64,000 nucleotides of DNA from Phoronis australis (Eukaryota; Phoronida; Phoronidae). Positions 1 through 12,501 of the stretch are shown here, in pieces (the stretch's first letter is position 1; every line of letters begins with the position of its first letter). The position numbers were made by a program, and so were the translations under genes. The notes under the pieces were generated by a model. That model was not told the origin of the DNA, made no database searches, and saw only the letters and a list, made by a program, of their open reading frames with translations. Location of the stretch: assembly GCA_002633005.1 (NCBI GenBank), contig NMRA01000184.1, positions 627,407-691,406 on the forward strand, given 5' to 3'.

Positions 1-2999
1 GAGATGTCAATGCTTGAAAAGTTCCAAGAGCTAAGTGTGTACTTTAACTATGAAATTCATTGGATTATTTTGTCATAGGCATTTTCCCTTGCTCATCGAG
101 AGTTTTGAGTGTGCCCTGCTCCTGTGTGCATCTGCCAGTCTGTTAAATTGGCCAAATCGAGGCAATTGTCTGCCATGTAAGAACCAATTTGTAATTTGCT
201 ATTCTCATCTCTTGCTGTGCCAGTGAGTCATTTTGGAATAGTTTTACAGTATTATATCATCGCTGCCCAATCTGAAACGTGTAATAACATCAGATTTTCA
301 TATCAACATTGTTCATTGTGATCTAGCGATTGCCGGAGATTGTTGCAGTCGAGTGTCAACACTGTAGTTAGTTCCATGAATGAACTCGTTACATTCTTAG
401 GAACCCAACTATTTTAGATAGCATGCATGACTCTCCAAATGCAATGGCTGACAAATAGCCATGAATTTTCGACATTAGTCGTCCATTGTTGATCTTTGTT
501 TAGAAAACCAATATCAGTTCGCATGCCTTGCCGTTTACATCAAGGGGGAGATGTATTGTTCTAGGTAGCCACAGGGGGTATGACTAAACAGGACATTGTT
601 TTCATGATTGATAATCGCATAGAGTGCTTTGTTAATCAACATTTTGGTCTTCATTCATGGCTTAGTCGCTCTGACCACCCTGCCATGGAGTTCATAACCT
701 TCTGCACACTCTATGGGGTCAAAGCACTGAGAGTGCACACAGACATGCATCCTGGTGACTATTTGTACCTGAAATTCAACCGCAGGTTTGTACACAACTT
801 ATTGTCATGGTAACAAAGGATTCTTAAGCACAAACGTCTACTTGTTGTCCTAGATGCTGGACTGCAGTCAACAAGTCTGGAAATTTTACCTCAAAAAATG
901 TGTTTGTTTGTGTATGTGTGTGTGTTCAGGTAGATTCATGCTGTTATGTATTTTTCATGTCCTCGGTTACAAAACTTGTTTTGTTAAGATTGAGTCTATG
1001 ATCGCTGTGGATACGGTACTTCCAGAGGCTAACTAAAAACTATGGAGTACTTGTATACTGCTCCATTCCTCTGGGTGTTATGTGGAGACAGGGTTCTGAA
1101 TTCCAAGGATGAGCTTATGAAATATTTATCGATTGTAATTACTTAATTATGTGGCTGGCAATGTTTGCCAGGCTCAGGGTCATCTAAGTTCCCTTTTGAT
1201 AGATAATCCTGTAGGTGGAGCTATTTCTGCCCACCCATGAGAGGCGAGAATGGTATTCGTTGGTTGATCTTGTGTGCTTGGCTCATAACTGTTACCAAAT
1301 TTGCGTGGAATTACCGCATTAATTTTATTTTTAAAGCGGTATTTTTGTCATTGCTCAGACCAATTGATTGGTGTCATCGTGTTCTTTACACAGACGTGAT
1401 TGTGAGTTGCCAAAGAACTGTCAGTAATTCTTATAACCATTCATGAGGCTTACCTCAGCTGTGACAAGCCAACTTGTAGAGTTTGATCTTAAGCAATAAT
1501 GACTTGTCACTTCTTTCAAATCTTTGAAATCGTCTCCAATTTGACTTGGGAACACTTTGAGACCAATTTCACAATAGTAATTGGTCTTAATCGGAACCGT
1601 TGGTTTTTTTGATGGAAGACGGATATATAGACCTTTTAATATAAGGCATAATTACCCACTGGTTTTTTGTCTCTAAACGAGGCACAAGCAGGACGAAAAA
1701 ATGTTTTTGAATAATAAAAACTCAAACAACTTCATGATAAGTATAATGAAAAGTACGGTAACTTGGTTGTAACAGTCCTCGTTCACGAGGCCTGTAGTCA
1801 TAGGGTATGTTGTGGCTTCAATTGGCACAAATTCCCACATGGTGGGTATTAGACAAATTACGAAATACACAAACATTCTGATGTGAATAATGCGAATGGT
1901 TTCAGAGTTTGCCTGGTGTTCTGGAAGTTAGATGCACTTCTGTCGTCCATACCTGGGAATGGAAAACATTAGGAGGCCTAATCTGGCCAGTTATGACTTC
2001 AGATACTGGCATGCGCTTTGGATCACAGTTTTTGCATTACTTTGCCAATGGTTGCCTTTGTCTTGTATTCTACTGAGTATTAATAGGTTTAACCCCTGTG
2101 GGTGTTGTTTGCACATGCTTGTGTTTCTGTAATGTTTATAAACAATTAAGTGTTATTGCATGTATTGACCTTCATTACCAGATGCATTTCCTGGAAGTTT
2201 CCTACAATGGCTTAGTGTTTGTGTTATCCTCTGCTAAGCCTGTCCCAATATTTGTAAACATTCCAGCAGGGTTATTGGCTTTCCTCTATGGCTTCAGTCA
2301 ATGGCTGGCATCACTACATTGTGTACCCAGGCAGATTAGACCCCAAATTAGTTTCATCCACAACCCATTAGCCACAATAGTACAGCATGTTATCTCCACA
2401 TCCAAATTGTTGTTTGTGTAAACAGGAGACAGGAACCCAACAGGCCTGATCTCAATCCAAGTTCCTGCTATTCCCACTGGATGGGATGGCATTTGGCTTG
2501 TTGTTTATCTAGCCTGGATGATGACTGGCTTCACATACCTGACTTATTGTCAGCTAGACTAATCACCCCCAAGTAGCCCCTACCCTGCTGTGAAAAGATT
2601 CACCTAGACCCACTTAAGCATTCCTCTTGCCATTGTGTCCATTGATGGTCACTGATGCAGGCTACAGTAGAGCTCCTACCAAAGGCTTCATCCAGAGGTG
2701 TAATAGTACCCTGGGTGATGGGTTCTTGCCTCCTCTGTATAATTATACGCTTCTAGAGTTACATTCTCTCGTTTTTTGTCTCCATAGAATAGAAGTAGGC
2801 CAGTTGTAGCCCCTTGTTCTGTGGATTATATGCATAGCATTCTCATGTCAGTGGTCTCCAATCCGTCGTATTTCAAGCTATTTCTTATCACACATAATTT
2901 GCATTGACGTTTTTGTTCGAATTTGCAGTGAAATCAAACGATTTGTTTAGTATGCTCTATGTTCGTCATATCTATTCATGCGATTCCATAGCAGAACCT

Positions 3000-3191
3000 C
3001 ATAATTAATTAAAAATATAACAACTCGTTTGTTAATGAAACTGTAAATACTTAATTCTTGATTTTGTCTGAGTACGTCTATTCTTATGTTTACTGCATAA
3101 TTAATTAAAAATATAACAACTCGTTTGTTAATGAAACTGTAGATACTTAATTCTTGATTTTGTCCGAGTACGTCTATTCTTATGTTTACTG
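3000..3191. repeat. 96-bp tandem duplication
   Basis: Two head-to-tail copies of a 96-bp unit occupy 3000-3095 and 3096-3191. By eye they differ at only two positions (aaatac/agatac and tctgag/tccgag), so the duplication is recent. No gene is visible in the unit. Confidence 0.95.
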
Positions 3192-3343
3192 CTTATTTAG
3201 CACATACAATTTGCACATAGAGGGCTCTGTAATAGATTGATTGAAAACCATCCCTGAAACCAGAAGAAAGTTTTGATGTGTCCTGCCTGGCTTACCCTGC
3301 TTGCCTTTGATCTGTTAATTAAAACTGTGTGTATGCTTTCACT

Positions 3344-3397
3344 GGCTAGAAGGAGTCTACACAGGCTAGAGAGAATCTACACAGGCTAGAGAGAATC
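3344..3397. repeat. 20-bp tandem repeat, about 2.7 copies
   Basis: A 20-bp unit beginning ggctaga starts at 3344, 3364 and 3384. The first copy diverges at two positions and the last copy is partial. Confidence 0.85.
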
Positions 3398-4023
3398 GCT
3401 TGCTCAGCTTAGTTAGCTGATGAAGTGTGTTAATTAGATGCAAATGTTCTGGGCTCTTGTTTACCCTGTGATTCATTGGTCCAGTTATCTTGTCCTGGTT
3501 TATTTTCTATAAACATTCTTGTAACTCATCTTCCATGTCTTGTTTGTTATTGTATCAGAACAAACAATACCAACTGGAATTGCTTCAGTTGTTGAAAAAA
3601 CAGGTCTCGACATCACCAACATTCCGCGAATGTTTTTGACAAAGGCATCTGGCTTCCACATCTCAGCTGCATTATCACACTTTAATATTAGTATAAATCA
3701 CCACGCATCAGTTTCTCCCTCTTTTTCCTGCAGGGCTTGTGATGATTACGCATGGCCCAGTCCAGGTAGCCATACTTCTTTCATCTGCGCGCGGAACCGT
3801 TTGGTCAATAGAGTGTGAAACTGTGTGACACGATAGCTGAGCTTTCTGTAGTAAGTTGTCAGAAAGTACAGAAAGCAAGTTTAATGGGAAGTGTTCTTAT
3901 TTTGTCGCTATTCCCAAAGACCTTTCAATGGCTCGGATGTTTCAGTTATACTGCTGGTCACTAAGGACCGGGTGGTACTGTTATTTTGGTTAATATGATC
4001 TTGAGCCAGGAACAACGTTACAG

Positions 4024-4100
4024 CGCATTTAAAAAAATTGGTTGTCTAGTTGCTGTCTTGTTACAACACATTTACAAAAATTGGTTGTCTAGTTGCTGTA
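4024..4100. repeat. About 44-bp tandem repeat, 2 copies
   Basis: The stretch aaaaattggttgtctagttg followed by ctgt occurs twice, ending near 4056 and 4100, each time preceded by catttaaa/catttaca. No coding function is apparent. Confidence 0.8.
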
Positions 4101-6477
4101 AAAGTTTGTCCGGTTAGTGATCAACTATTCTTGTGTCAACCAGTTGCACGACATGTTTCCCGATAAGTTATTTATCAGTTTTGGACTTCACGAGATTACG
4201 TGAGATATTGCCGTGTATTCATAAAAGAGAACACACGACTTCAACTAGATTTTAGCTAGGTCCTAGTGTAGGTCCTTGCGTTACTGAACACACACCAGCC
4301 CTTCCTGTGAGAGAGGCTCTCCAGGGCTTTGAGTACCTCCTCTCTGGTATGTCAAGAAAACACTCACATTATGCTCTCCTTACTAGTTCTTTTCACTGAC
4401 CTGTGTAACATATTCTGGCTCACTGGTAGTATTGTGCCTCTCTTGTAGGGTCAGGCTCTCATTCAGCCCTGTTGTATGATGGTATTGTTCATTATGATGT
4501 GGATTCCTATTCAGTGCTCTGTTGTCAACCACTGTCTCTGCCTGTCAGTGCAGTATTAACATGTGACTAGTGTAAGAGTTAGGCAAGGGTAGGCTTTGAA
4601 ATCTTTTGTCACCAGTACTGCTTTGCTTGGTTTACATATGTTAAGACTTGTTTGAGGGTGGGTTTTGAAGTCTTGACTGACGGTATCTTTCTTATTTTTG
4701 AGTGTTCATTACCACGCAATAGCTTGAAGTAGAGTACATTAAAATCTCACCAATTTGGGACCCAAATGGCGGACAAGTGAAATTTTATTTTATCATTTTT
4801 TCCACGATAGATATGTTGATCCAAATTGATGCTTTTCCATGTGCAAGTTCTATACATCCATTACCATCAGGTGACTTCACAACAATCTTAGAAGTAATTA
4901 AAAATGATAATGTGGCAAATTTGGCAATTATTTTTTGTCTGGAATTTGAAAGATTTTACCGCAGACCCCTTTTCCCGATGATTTCTGTCGCGGTTCTTTT
5001 CCGGAATATTCTGTACATTTTATTAGTTTTCAAGCTTACTGACTTCATGATTTTCTCCAATTCATGTTCTATTTGTTTAGTCTAGAATTTAGTTATGTTT
5101 GTAATCCTTGGAAACTTAATGCATGGCAAATGGACACTCAGTCATTATTTGCTCTGCACACCACACTATTTGTCTGGTAACAAGCAGGTGAAAAGGCTTG
5201 GGTATAAAAGTATTGAGTTACCGAACTGTTTTAAATTTGAAAGTCTTGAGGAGCCTGGTCTCAAATTGATAAAACGCTTAACAGTTTCATAATGCTCGCG
5301 GCAATACGGGCGTAGAGCTCTCATTACCTGCATTTCTTTCATTCTTACCTGCATGTTACCATAGTAACGGATAACTGTTGTGAGTCAATACCTGCATTGT
5401 TGCCAAACCTGCCGTCTCTGTGTCTCCACGGTGTCCATTCTGCAGACTGGTCGGTATTTCTATTAGTGCTAGGAATGTAATCAGGGGTTGTTAATTGTCT
5501 ACACGATTAGTTAATTACTGTTCAGTCATTGTCTGTATTGACCGAGAAATAAGTGGGCTTGAGTGTCCAATTGAGCTACACCAACCAATTTACCTCGTGA
5601 CAAAAAACGCTCTGCAGATCAATTAATTGCCATCATTGGTTCAATCTTAGCCTGAGTTGAGCAGAATAGATCATATTCGTGGCCTTGGGGAGTGTGCTAC
5701 ATGGTGACAGCCAGTTGAGGCCAGTTCTGTTCTGTGAGTGCACCCAACTGGAATTCATTGAGTTATGTGAGTAGGTGCTTGGGAATCGCTGAATGTCGTG
5801 GTGTTGCCAATAGCATTAAGTGGTTTTAATTTGAAAACATTTTTTGCTGGAAGTCTCCTACGTGGGAAAATTAACTAGTGTTGAAGTACTGTAAACAGAG
5901 AACGGGGTACGGTGTCGCAACTGTGAAGGTCTTTTTAGTGTGCCCCAAGGCATTATGGGTAACCAATTAGACTCTAGCACAATTGGTGTTGTGACCTGTT
6001 GAAATATGACACCATTTTTTTCTACGCTGCTTGAAAAAACGATTTTATCATTGAAGGGTTGCTTTTCATTTGTGTTGTCAGTGTTAAGTTGCACCAGTCA
6101 TGCTGGCAAGCTGGCGTTGTGTTTCTTGTTGGTCGGGGGAACGCCACGTCGGGGCCTTGGAAAGGTAGACGATAAATATATTTCTGCAGGTGGATGCATT
6201 TCAACTGTCTCGTCTCACATTCCTTGACCAGATACCTGGAGTTGTTGTCATGTTTTCTGTTGGCATTGTTAGTGCCGTAGGAGTGGCCGATTGTCAGCGA
6301 AGCATTTTTGTGGCATGTTTTGAAAACACTGTTATTTAGCTAAGCTTGTTATTATGCATTTCTAATATTAACCAAGGAGTCATTGTGGGCACGGCACACG
6401 TGAGGCTCAATAACTAGTGACTTGATAAGTTTTTGCTGCGCTGTAGTCATATTCTGTTTTGCAATCTTCATTGTTGT

Positions 6478-6530
6478 TGTCACTGTCATCATCACCATCG
6501 TCGTCATCATCACCATCGTCGTCATCAATG
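6478..6530. repeat. ATC/GTC trinucleotide microsatellite
   Basis: An imperfect run of atc, gtc and acc triplets. The acidic and hydrophobic low-complexity ORFs across it on both strands are artefacts of the repeat. Confidence 0.9.
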
Positions 6531-6772
6531 TTGTCAAAATAGTGAACATTCCAAAAATGAGCAACCAAAAAGGTAAATGTGTTGAAAATTTTCCCTGTTC
6601 GGTGAAGTGCCTCTCGCATATGCTGTGCGCACTTATAAAACAGGAAGGCGACACAGACCTGCAGGAAATTGCATCCAGTGTATTCTGTATCATTTTGCTA
6701 TCAGATGATGTTTTATGATTTATGTAATTCAAATGTCAATAACTCTTGAACACTGCGTTTCTATGGTTATAG

Positions 6773-6871
6773 GTATGATTCACTCCATAGACTGCAGCAA
6801 CAACAGAGGTCAGTACACGATGACCAGGGTCACCTGAAACAGGCTCCATGGTACCAGCCAGGTATACCCAG
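6773..6871 (+). CDS. SH2 gene exon A (linker and start of SH2)
   Basis: The acceptor is ttatag before 6773 and the donor is gtgagt at 6872. It enters completing a split codon and leaves after two bases of the next. It encodes a Gln-rich linker and the WYQPGIP start of the SH2 domain. Confidence 0.85.
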
Positions 6872-9371
6872 GTGAGTAGTCAATACAGGTGGTGAAAAAC
6901 TGTCAGGACAAAGCAGTTGCATTTTTCAAAGTTTCGTCATATTGCTACAAATACTAAAAAAGTTACCTTAGAATGTTGTTTTCAGGGCTTGGAATTTTCC
7001 GCGGAAACGCGGATTTCCGCTTTTTTCAAATGTGCTTTCCGCTTTTTTATAATATTTCCGCGTAAAAAAAAATCGGATTTGATATAAAATTTCCGCGGCA
7101 AATTCCTTTCTTACCACGGCGTTGCAGACGACGTTCACCTCGAAAAGCGGAAGTTGCTCTTTTTGTTTCGGAGGAACGTAAATTGTCAACATTGCCGGGG
7201 CATCTGGGACAGCGTGGTGGGATTTTCAGTGGCGTCTAGTGTTATTGTTAAGCGCGGCGACAAATACTACCGCTCTGCAGCCAAAAATGTGTGGGTTGGG
7301 AGTGGACGGGCGAGCTAAAAGGATGCAGACGCATGCTACTGATGGTGGTAACGTTTTTTTTTTTTTAGTCCCGATTTTTGTCGGGGAAAGGTTCACATTG
7401 ACCATTTCAAGGCTGGTTATCGGGCATGATTTGGGCCATAAAAGTTTCAAAGTTTCCGCGTTTTTTGTCATTGGTCATTCCAAGCCCTGTGTTTTGTGTC
7501 TGCTGAGCTGCACAAGGCATTCTAAGGCTGTACTAACAGAGTAAAAAATTCTGAAAAGTTACTTTTGTCAAGAATATTGAAGATGAATTTGCATCGTCTA
7601 CTGCATTGTATCCTAAACTGATAAATGTTTACATTATAACACTTAGGTAGTAACAATGGGACAATGCTGTTATTATTTCGGAAGGAAATCGCTAAAAGGT
7701 GATTTTTCAAGGACAGTCTACTTTTCTAGAAAGAATCGAATTATTTTACACTGTTGTAAATCATGCCATCAAATTTTCTTTTGGCTGACAAATTTGACAA
7801 TAGGAAATACCACAGTTCTGCCATGGTATTCTAAAGAGATGAAAAGGTGTGCTACCATACTTTAATCAAAAGGAGACTAGAAGCAGAAAACAGTGAGAGG
7901 CGGGTGTTACCTGCGGAACTAAAATTCAGCTGTGTGCGTCCCAGTTCTTTGACTTCGTTATTAAGTTTGTTCGCTTTGGTTGCAGAGAAATTGCCCTGGA
8001 AATTTTAAACAAAGAAGAAGTTGGCTCTTTCATCGTTCGTGACAGTACCACACACTTGGGTTGTTTCGCATTATCCGTGAGGGTGCCCAAATTTGACAAC
8101 CCATCCGGAATAGCACACTACCTAATAGTACGGACCAAACGAGGAGTTCGCCTGAAAGTAAGATTACATGTGGGGAATGTTGTGACTCATCCATCGTGTA
8201 GGATTATTTGACCCTATTTTGAATAAAAATGGGCTTGAAATATTCGGTCTATTATTTAAGCTTTTTGTCAACAAAATTTGTCATTCCAGTTGGCACCTAA
8301 AGAACCTCCTTTCGCATTTTTCTAGAAATGTTTTCTCGACCATGTTTTTGGAAACTGACCAATTTCAAATGAAACAAATTGCCTAATTTCCCACTTTTCA
8401 TAGGATTCTAGTATTGTTGGCGGTGTTGTCTCGTGGTAGCTATGATGTAGAACCTCAACACTTTACAGTATTAACTTGGTGCCCCCAATCTTATGTGAGG
8501 AAATTAGAATATAAAGTTTCACTTTAACATCATATGATGTCCTGAATAGTGGAGATTTTACCATTTAGACCAAAGTTATTTCGTAAGTTTTTCGAAAACT
8601 GTGCTACTCATGGCAGATTTCCTGTTCCCCAGTTGACAGTTTCTCAAAACTGTCATTGTCTTGCTCAGCCTTCTTCTGGCAAAGCGTTTGTTGAACGTTC
8701 GCCAACCCCAATAGTCTAAAGCATTTTCTTGAGTCTTTGATGGTTTCGATGTTCTTGTTGGTAACGAAAATGGAATCCTGTCACCTTTTGGAATATTATG
8801 AGATTGAATTTGTGGGAGTAAAAGACCTCATTTGATTTTCTTTTTTAGCCAGGTGAACGGGGCAAAATACTGGTTGATGAATATAGTTCAATTGACAATG
8901 CACCATTGCTATAAGTGTATGAGTAGCGCCATCTTTTGAAAATGAACATTTAGTTCCCTCCATTGAAGGTTTGAGAAATGCTTGGTCAGTCTGTTTTAAT
9001 TGTTTTCAAAGTTGGAGGAATGTAGTGTGAGAAAAATATTACAAGTGAGGCTGTGCTTATAGGAGGAACAATTTAGGTGACTTGTCTTGTCAATGAAAAA
9101 AGGCAAACACTTAGTCGTCATTGTTGTATGTACTCGATAGACAGTATTTGATTCGTTTCATTCTTTTTCCCTCCAGGGTCTTGACAAAGAGTGGAGTAGT
9201 CTAAATGCACTTGTGGTTCATCATTCGGTAATGCCAGAGATGTTGCCGTGCACGCTACGGCTTCCTAGGAACTCTAACAATCCGTCCTTTCACGAAAAAG
9301 ACAATGACCAAGATGAAACCGATCCAGATTATCACCGACTCACGGACTTCAACTCGCTAAAGTTGACGTGA
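6773..9371 (+). CDS. Tensin-type SH2 domain protein, C-terminal part (3 exons)
   Basis: Three exons join in phase (6773-6871, 7986-8157, 9177-9371) to give the last 154 residues of a protein; the 5' part was not found. SH2 domains bind phosphotyrosine peptides in signalling complexes. The domain begins at WYQPGIPRE (about residue 26), contains the phosphate-binding signature SFIVRDS with the invariant Arg at residue 51, then HYLIVRTKRGVRLKG and LNALVVHHSVMPEMLPC. The GVRLKG and HHSVMP...LPC blocks resemble tensin SH2 domains more than Src, Shc or SHB types. A Gln-rich segment precedes it. Tensins normally have a PTB domain after the SH2. Here a short acidic tail (DNDQDETDPD) leads directly to TGA at 9369-9371. 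A RIN-type SH2 is a less likely alternative. Confidence 0.85.
6983..7490. mobile_element. hAT-like MITE with CAGGG ends
   Basis: The left end reads cagggcttggaat and the right end is its reverse complement, attccaagccctg, giving a perfect 13-bp terminal inverted repeat around a 508-bp body. CAGGG-type ends are typical of hAT elements. Flanking 8-mers are similar but not an exact target duplication. Both subterminal regions contain repeated tttccgcg motifs. It lies in the intron before the main SH2 exon, and no transposase is seen. Confidence 0.6.
7986..8157 (+). CDS. SH2 gene exon B (phosphotyrosine pocket)
   Basis: The acceptor is ggttgcag before 7986 and the donor is gtaaga at 8158. The first base completes the split Arg codon (AG|A) from exon A, and the exon ends on a codon boundary. 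It encodes the SH2 core including the invariant Arg of IVRDS. Confidence 0.9.
8690..8870. repeat. Dispersed repeat, second copy at 35608-35760
   Basis: This intronic segment shares gccaacccca, a tgatggtttc/tgattttcag block, gatgttcttgt, and the closing block gggagtaaaagacctcatttg with 35608-35760, where it reads gggaataaaaggcctaattt. The similarity is collinear and moderate. The repeat family is unidentified. Confidence 0.6.
9177..9371 (+). CDS. SH2 gene last exon and stop
   Basis: The acceptor has a strong pyrimidine tract (ttctttttccctccag) before 9177. The exon encodes the SH2 C-terminus and an acidic tail of about 35 residues ending in LKLT, with TGA at 9369-9371. No frame after the stop resembles a PTB domain. 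Confidence 0.88.
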   Translation, partial: GLDKEWSSLNALVVHHSVMPEMLPCTLRLPRNSNNPSFHEKDNDQDETDPDYHRLTDFNSLKLT

Positions 9372-10810
9372 ACTGGGATTGGCAGTTTTATGGAAGTTAT
9401 TTTGTGATGTAGCCCTCTTGTTGTGATATGGACACGTCCTCGGCGTACGTAGATGCATTTTAGACGGGACAGGAAAACTGTGGATGTGGGGTTTTATCGA
9501 TTGTGCAAACAGGAATTGCTGGTGGGAATAGGGAGTATAGTCAGCGGCAAAACCAAGTGTTGGAAAACGGGAAATGGTGCGGAAAGGAAACGTTGAAGCC
9601 TAGGAAGACTGTGTTAACTAATCGTTGGTAATCGTAAGTCACTGTTCATCAAAGGTGTTGTGTGACGCTGGGATGAAATTAAAGCGAATTATGGTCGTTT
9701 TTGAAGGACTGAAAAGGTGCTGTGGTGTAGTTGCCCTTCTGTTCAAGGCAACCGTGGCATATCCATTTGAGGTAGCAGATAACAGCTTTTTCTCGTAGTT
9801 TCGTTGTTTATGAAGCTTAGCTTCTGGATGAACTTTATTTTAGTTGCAACCATGCCGTAGCCAGTTTTGTTGTTTGGTTATAGTGTTGGGTAGTTCAGCT
9901 GCTGTCAGATGTCATCCAGTTGTCATTCGTTTACCTTGGTGATTACTCAATCTAGTCCAAAGGTCTTGTTCCAGACCTGGGTATGACCACTGGTAGAGTT
10001 TTATTATGGAAACTTGTTGGTACAGGGTCTTATGATGTACACAAGTTATGCTCTTGGCTTGTGACGTGGAAAAAGTCAGCGAGCAAATCTTGGAAATGTG
10101 AATGTTACGGATGTGAAAATGATGTTTATTGACTTTGGTTTGAATTTTATGAGTTAGAGCTGTTCATAGTCAGTCATTTTCGGGATACTAGAAGTATAAT
10201 TTTGTTCTTCATGAGATTCCAGATATGTAATAACTATTGGTATCATGGACACACAGTTATTGGTGCCACCTATTGTGTGAAATTGGTACTGTTTTTTCAT
10301 GCAAGAGTAACCTGAGAATGCAGTAGCACTTCGACGGGAAAAATACAGCGAAATGCTGCACTTTTGAACATTTTCCTCATTTTATTTTGCCATGGAATGT
10401 TCCATTTGATAAGAAGAAAATACTGTGCTTGCCAGCTTGGTAGTTGATTGTGCTTATTACCTGTGTCTATTCACACTCAGATAAATTATAATTTGTCATG
10501 TAACAAAGGAACTAGTTTTCTTGGCAGCCTTCCAAATTATTGTGTCATCCAATCAGACATATTGACATTTTCGACATTTAACATGCTCTCATTGGTTCTC
10601 CTTTGTTGTGACCTCTGAAAGGTTATCTTGAAATGAAGTGAGAGATATAAGGTGTTTGCGACTTATTTATATATATGGCACACTCATAGTGTATGCCGTT
10701 TGTACCATATTTGTGTTAGAGGATATGTTATAAGTGATGTTAATCGTTATTGTTCTGAACTGTTGGTGCTCAAATATGTAAATAAATATTAATGTAATTG
10801 GAACAAATCT
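9372..10810 (+). other. Probable 3' UTR of the SH2 gene
   Basis: There is no coding signal from the TGA to an AATAAA at 10781-10786, the first convincing polyadenylation signal downstream. The sequence is T-rich and free of obvious repeats, which suits a UTR of about 1.4 kb. The actual cleavage site cannot be seen. Confidence 0.5.
10781..10786 (+). terminator. Candidate polyadenylation signal (AATAAA)
   Basis: A canonical AATAAA lies about 1.4 kb after the SH2 stop codon and is followed by T/G-rich sequence (aatcttgtttgttt). Confidence 0.5.
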
Positions 10811-12390
10811 TGTTTGTTTATGAAGTTAATTATATGTGGCCAGTGATGAGATTCAGCAAATAACTGTGCTGGCCTACAGATGGCATCCACATAGGGCCTA
10901 TAGGTGAAAGTTTACTGGCCCTGCTGCAAATACACTGGCCACCACTACGGGCCAGCATGTATTTCGAATGCTGTATGTGGCCCAACCCATGGTCAAGTGT
11001 CTTACATTGTATTTACACTGATTTAAGACTTTCTGCAATTGAGTGTTATTGTGAGTTTAACACCATTTCAAAACTATTGTTACAAGAACTGTTGGGTTTT
11101 GTGGGATGGTGACCTCAGTATGAAGTTCCTGCTATTTCCCCTGTATTTAATGAAAAACATTTTATTCCTAGTTTTTTTCAGTTCCACAGGGGTAGTTTTT
11201 AATGATTCAATCACAATACGTGCTGAAGGCAAGGTCTTGTTGATAGCAAGTATTTTGAAACTGAGCTTTGAGCATCCTTTACTATGGGAAGTGCGACTGT
11301 ATTTCCAAATTATTAGTGTGTCTTGATTGGCCTTATATTTAGAAATAAACCTCATAGCATGAACTACGGGGGATACGTTTTATGCATAATCGGAAGCCTG
11401 GGATGTGTATTCCAGTAGGTTGGGGGTATGTTTGTGCGCCTCCAGTTATCTCTAAAAATGTTTGGGAAAGTAAATATTTTATTGACAACATCTCCACGCT
11501 GAACAACAATTCTTGAAAACCATGATGCAACGAAGTGTATTTTTTTAAAGTCAGCAATCTAATAGGTGCGAAATATCTGCTTGTCTTTAAGACACTGTTT
11601 AGTAAAACTCCACGCATCTTTTTTTGCTGTCAAGACTACGACCTGCAGAAATCTCGAGTTGTTACGGTAAGTCCGCTCATTTATGCCTGGATCACAGTGA
11701 GTGGCGAAACACTGGTAATTTTTCCAATAATTGAAAATACCGAGAACGGACAAAAAGGCGCACAAATCGACCAGTTAAGACATACTTGTGCACTGTTTGT
11801 TTTCTCCTAATAATAACTTTCCACAGTCTTCATGAATCGCCATTTTACAACTGGGCCCTGTTTTATTTGCTGTAATGCAATGGGGGTTATTAGATAACAA
11901 GGCGGAATTCTTTAACTTTTTCGTTGAACGCAAAAATAGACGTGCTACCGAAAAGTACGAGAAGTATAGTGTGGCGCTCACTCTCACTTATGAGACCCAT
12001 GCAATTTTATTTGCGCTTTAGTCGAGCCCATTACCATGAATCCACCCATGTTAAAACGTATTTGAAATCTCACAGATCGAATCGGATTATCTCCACACGT
12101 AAACAAACTTTCACTAGACGAAATAAGTAAGACATTCTCTTGTAATATCGGTCAACACAAGCAGTGCCAAGCAACCATTTATGCTTTAAGCAACTTCTTC
12201 TGCTTCATTTTCTCATATATCTCTTTGATAAACTATATTTGAAGGGATTCAAAAACGTCCATTTCTACGACATGTTTTTGGGGGTTCTAATCGAGTCGAC
12301 CGCTGATATCTTTTGACTCGACTCGTGAACGAGACGGTCTCGCCACCTGGTGACTTCCGTTGTTGAAAATCGCCTAGCAGGCCCGCTACC
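10811..12390. other. Intergenic region between SH2 and transporter genes
   Basis: No supported gene on either strand. It contains several scattered ggcc(agc) repeats (10840-10985) and short overlapping ORFs on opposite strands without recognisable domains. Its 3' end should include the promoter region of the transporter gene. Confidence 0.5.
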
Positions 12391-12393
12391 GCT

Positions 12394-12439
12394 GTGTTTG
12401 GTCTTTCGCATGCAAATGAGACCAAACACGCGTGACGTC
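12394..12439 (+). promoter_or_regulatory. Palindrome with octamer and CRE-like site upstream of the transporter start
   Basis: An 11-bp perfect inverted repeat (gtgtttggtct at 12394-12404, agaccaaacac at 12419-12429) flanks a consensus octamer ATGCAAAT at 12410-12417, the POU-factor site. A CRE-like TGACGTC follows at 12433-12439. These lie 60-110 bp before the ATG at 12502, a plausible proximal promoter position. Function is inferred from motifs only. Confidence 0.4.
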
Positions 12440-12501
12440 CTGAACAGAAGGTAGTCGGCTGTCTCTCAGTGTGGCGAAAAAGAACAGTTCCATCGTACAC
12501 C

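Larger units (their letters stand above)
1..6772. other. Upstream region, no exon recognised
   Basis: I found no exon I can support in this stretch. Open frames here are short and lack a family signature or matching splice sites. It is either intron of the SH2 gene whose exons begin at 6773, or intergenic DNA before it. It contains the local tandem repeats listed separately (3000-3191, 3344-3397, 4024-4100, 6478-6530) and part of a dispersed element around 4176-4300 that also occurs near 30105-30250. Confidence 0.5.

Noticed and set aside
3559-3765. Possible upstream SH2 exons (a helix-like NKQYQLELLQLLKKQ segment at 3559-3603 and a 32-nt exon-like piece with good splice sites at 3734-3765)
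   Set aside because: The phases do not join each other or the exon at 6773 without a stop codon, and there is no family match.
6352-6732. 126-codon - strand ORF and overlapping + strand ORF
   Set aside because: Both are driven by the ATC/GTC microsatellite; no domain is present.
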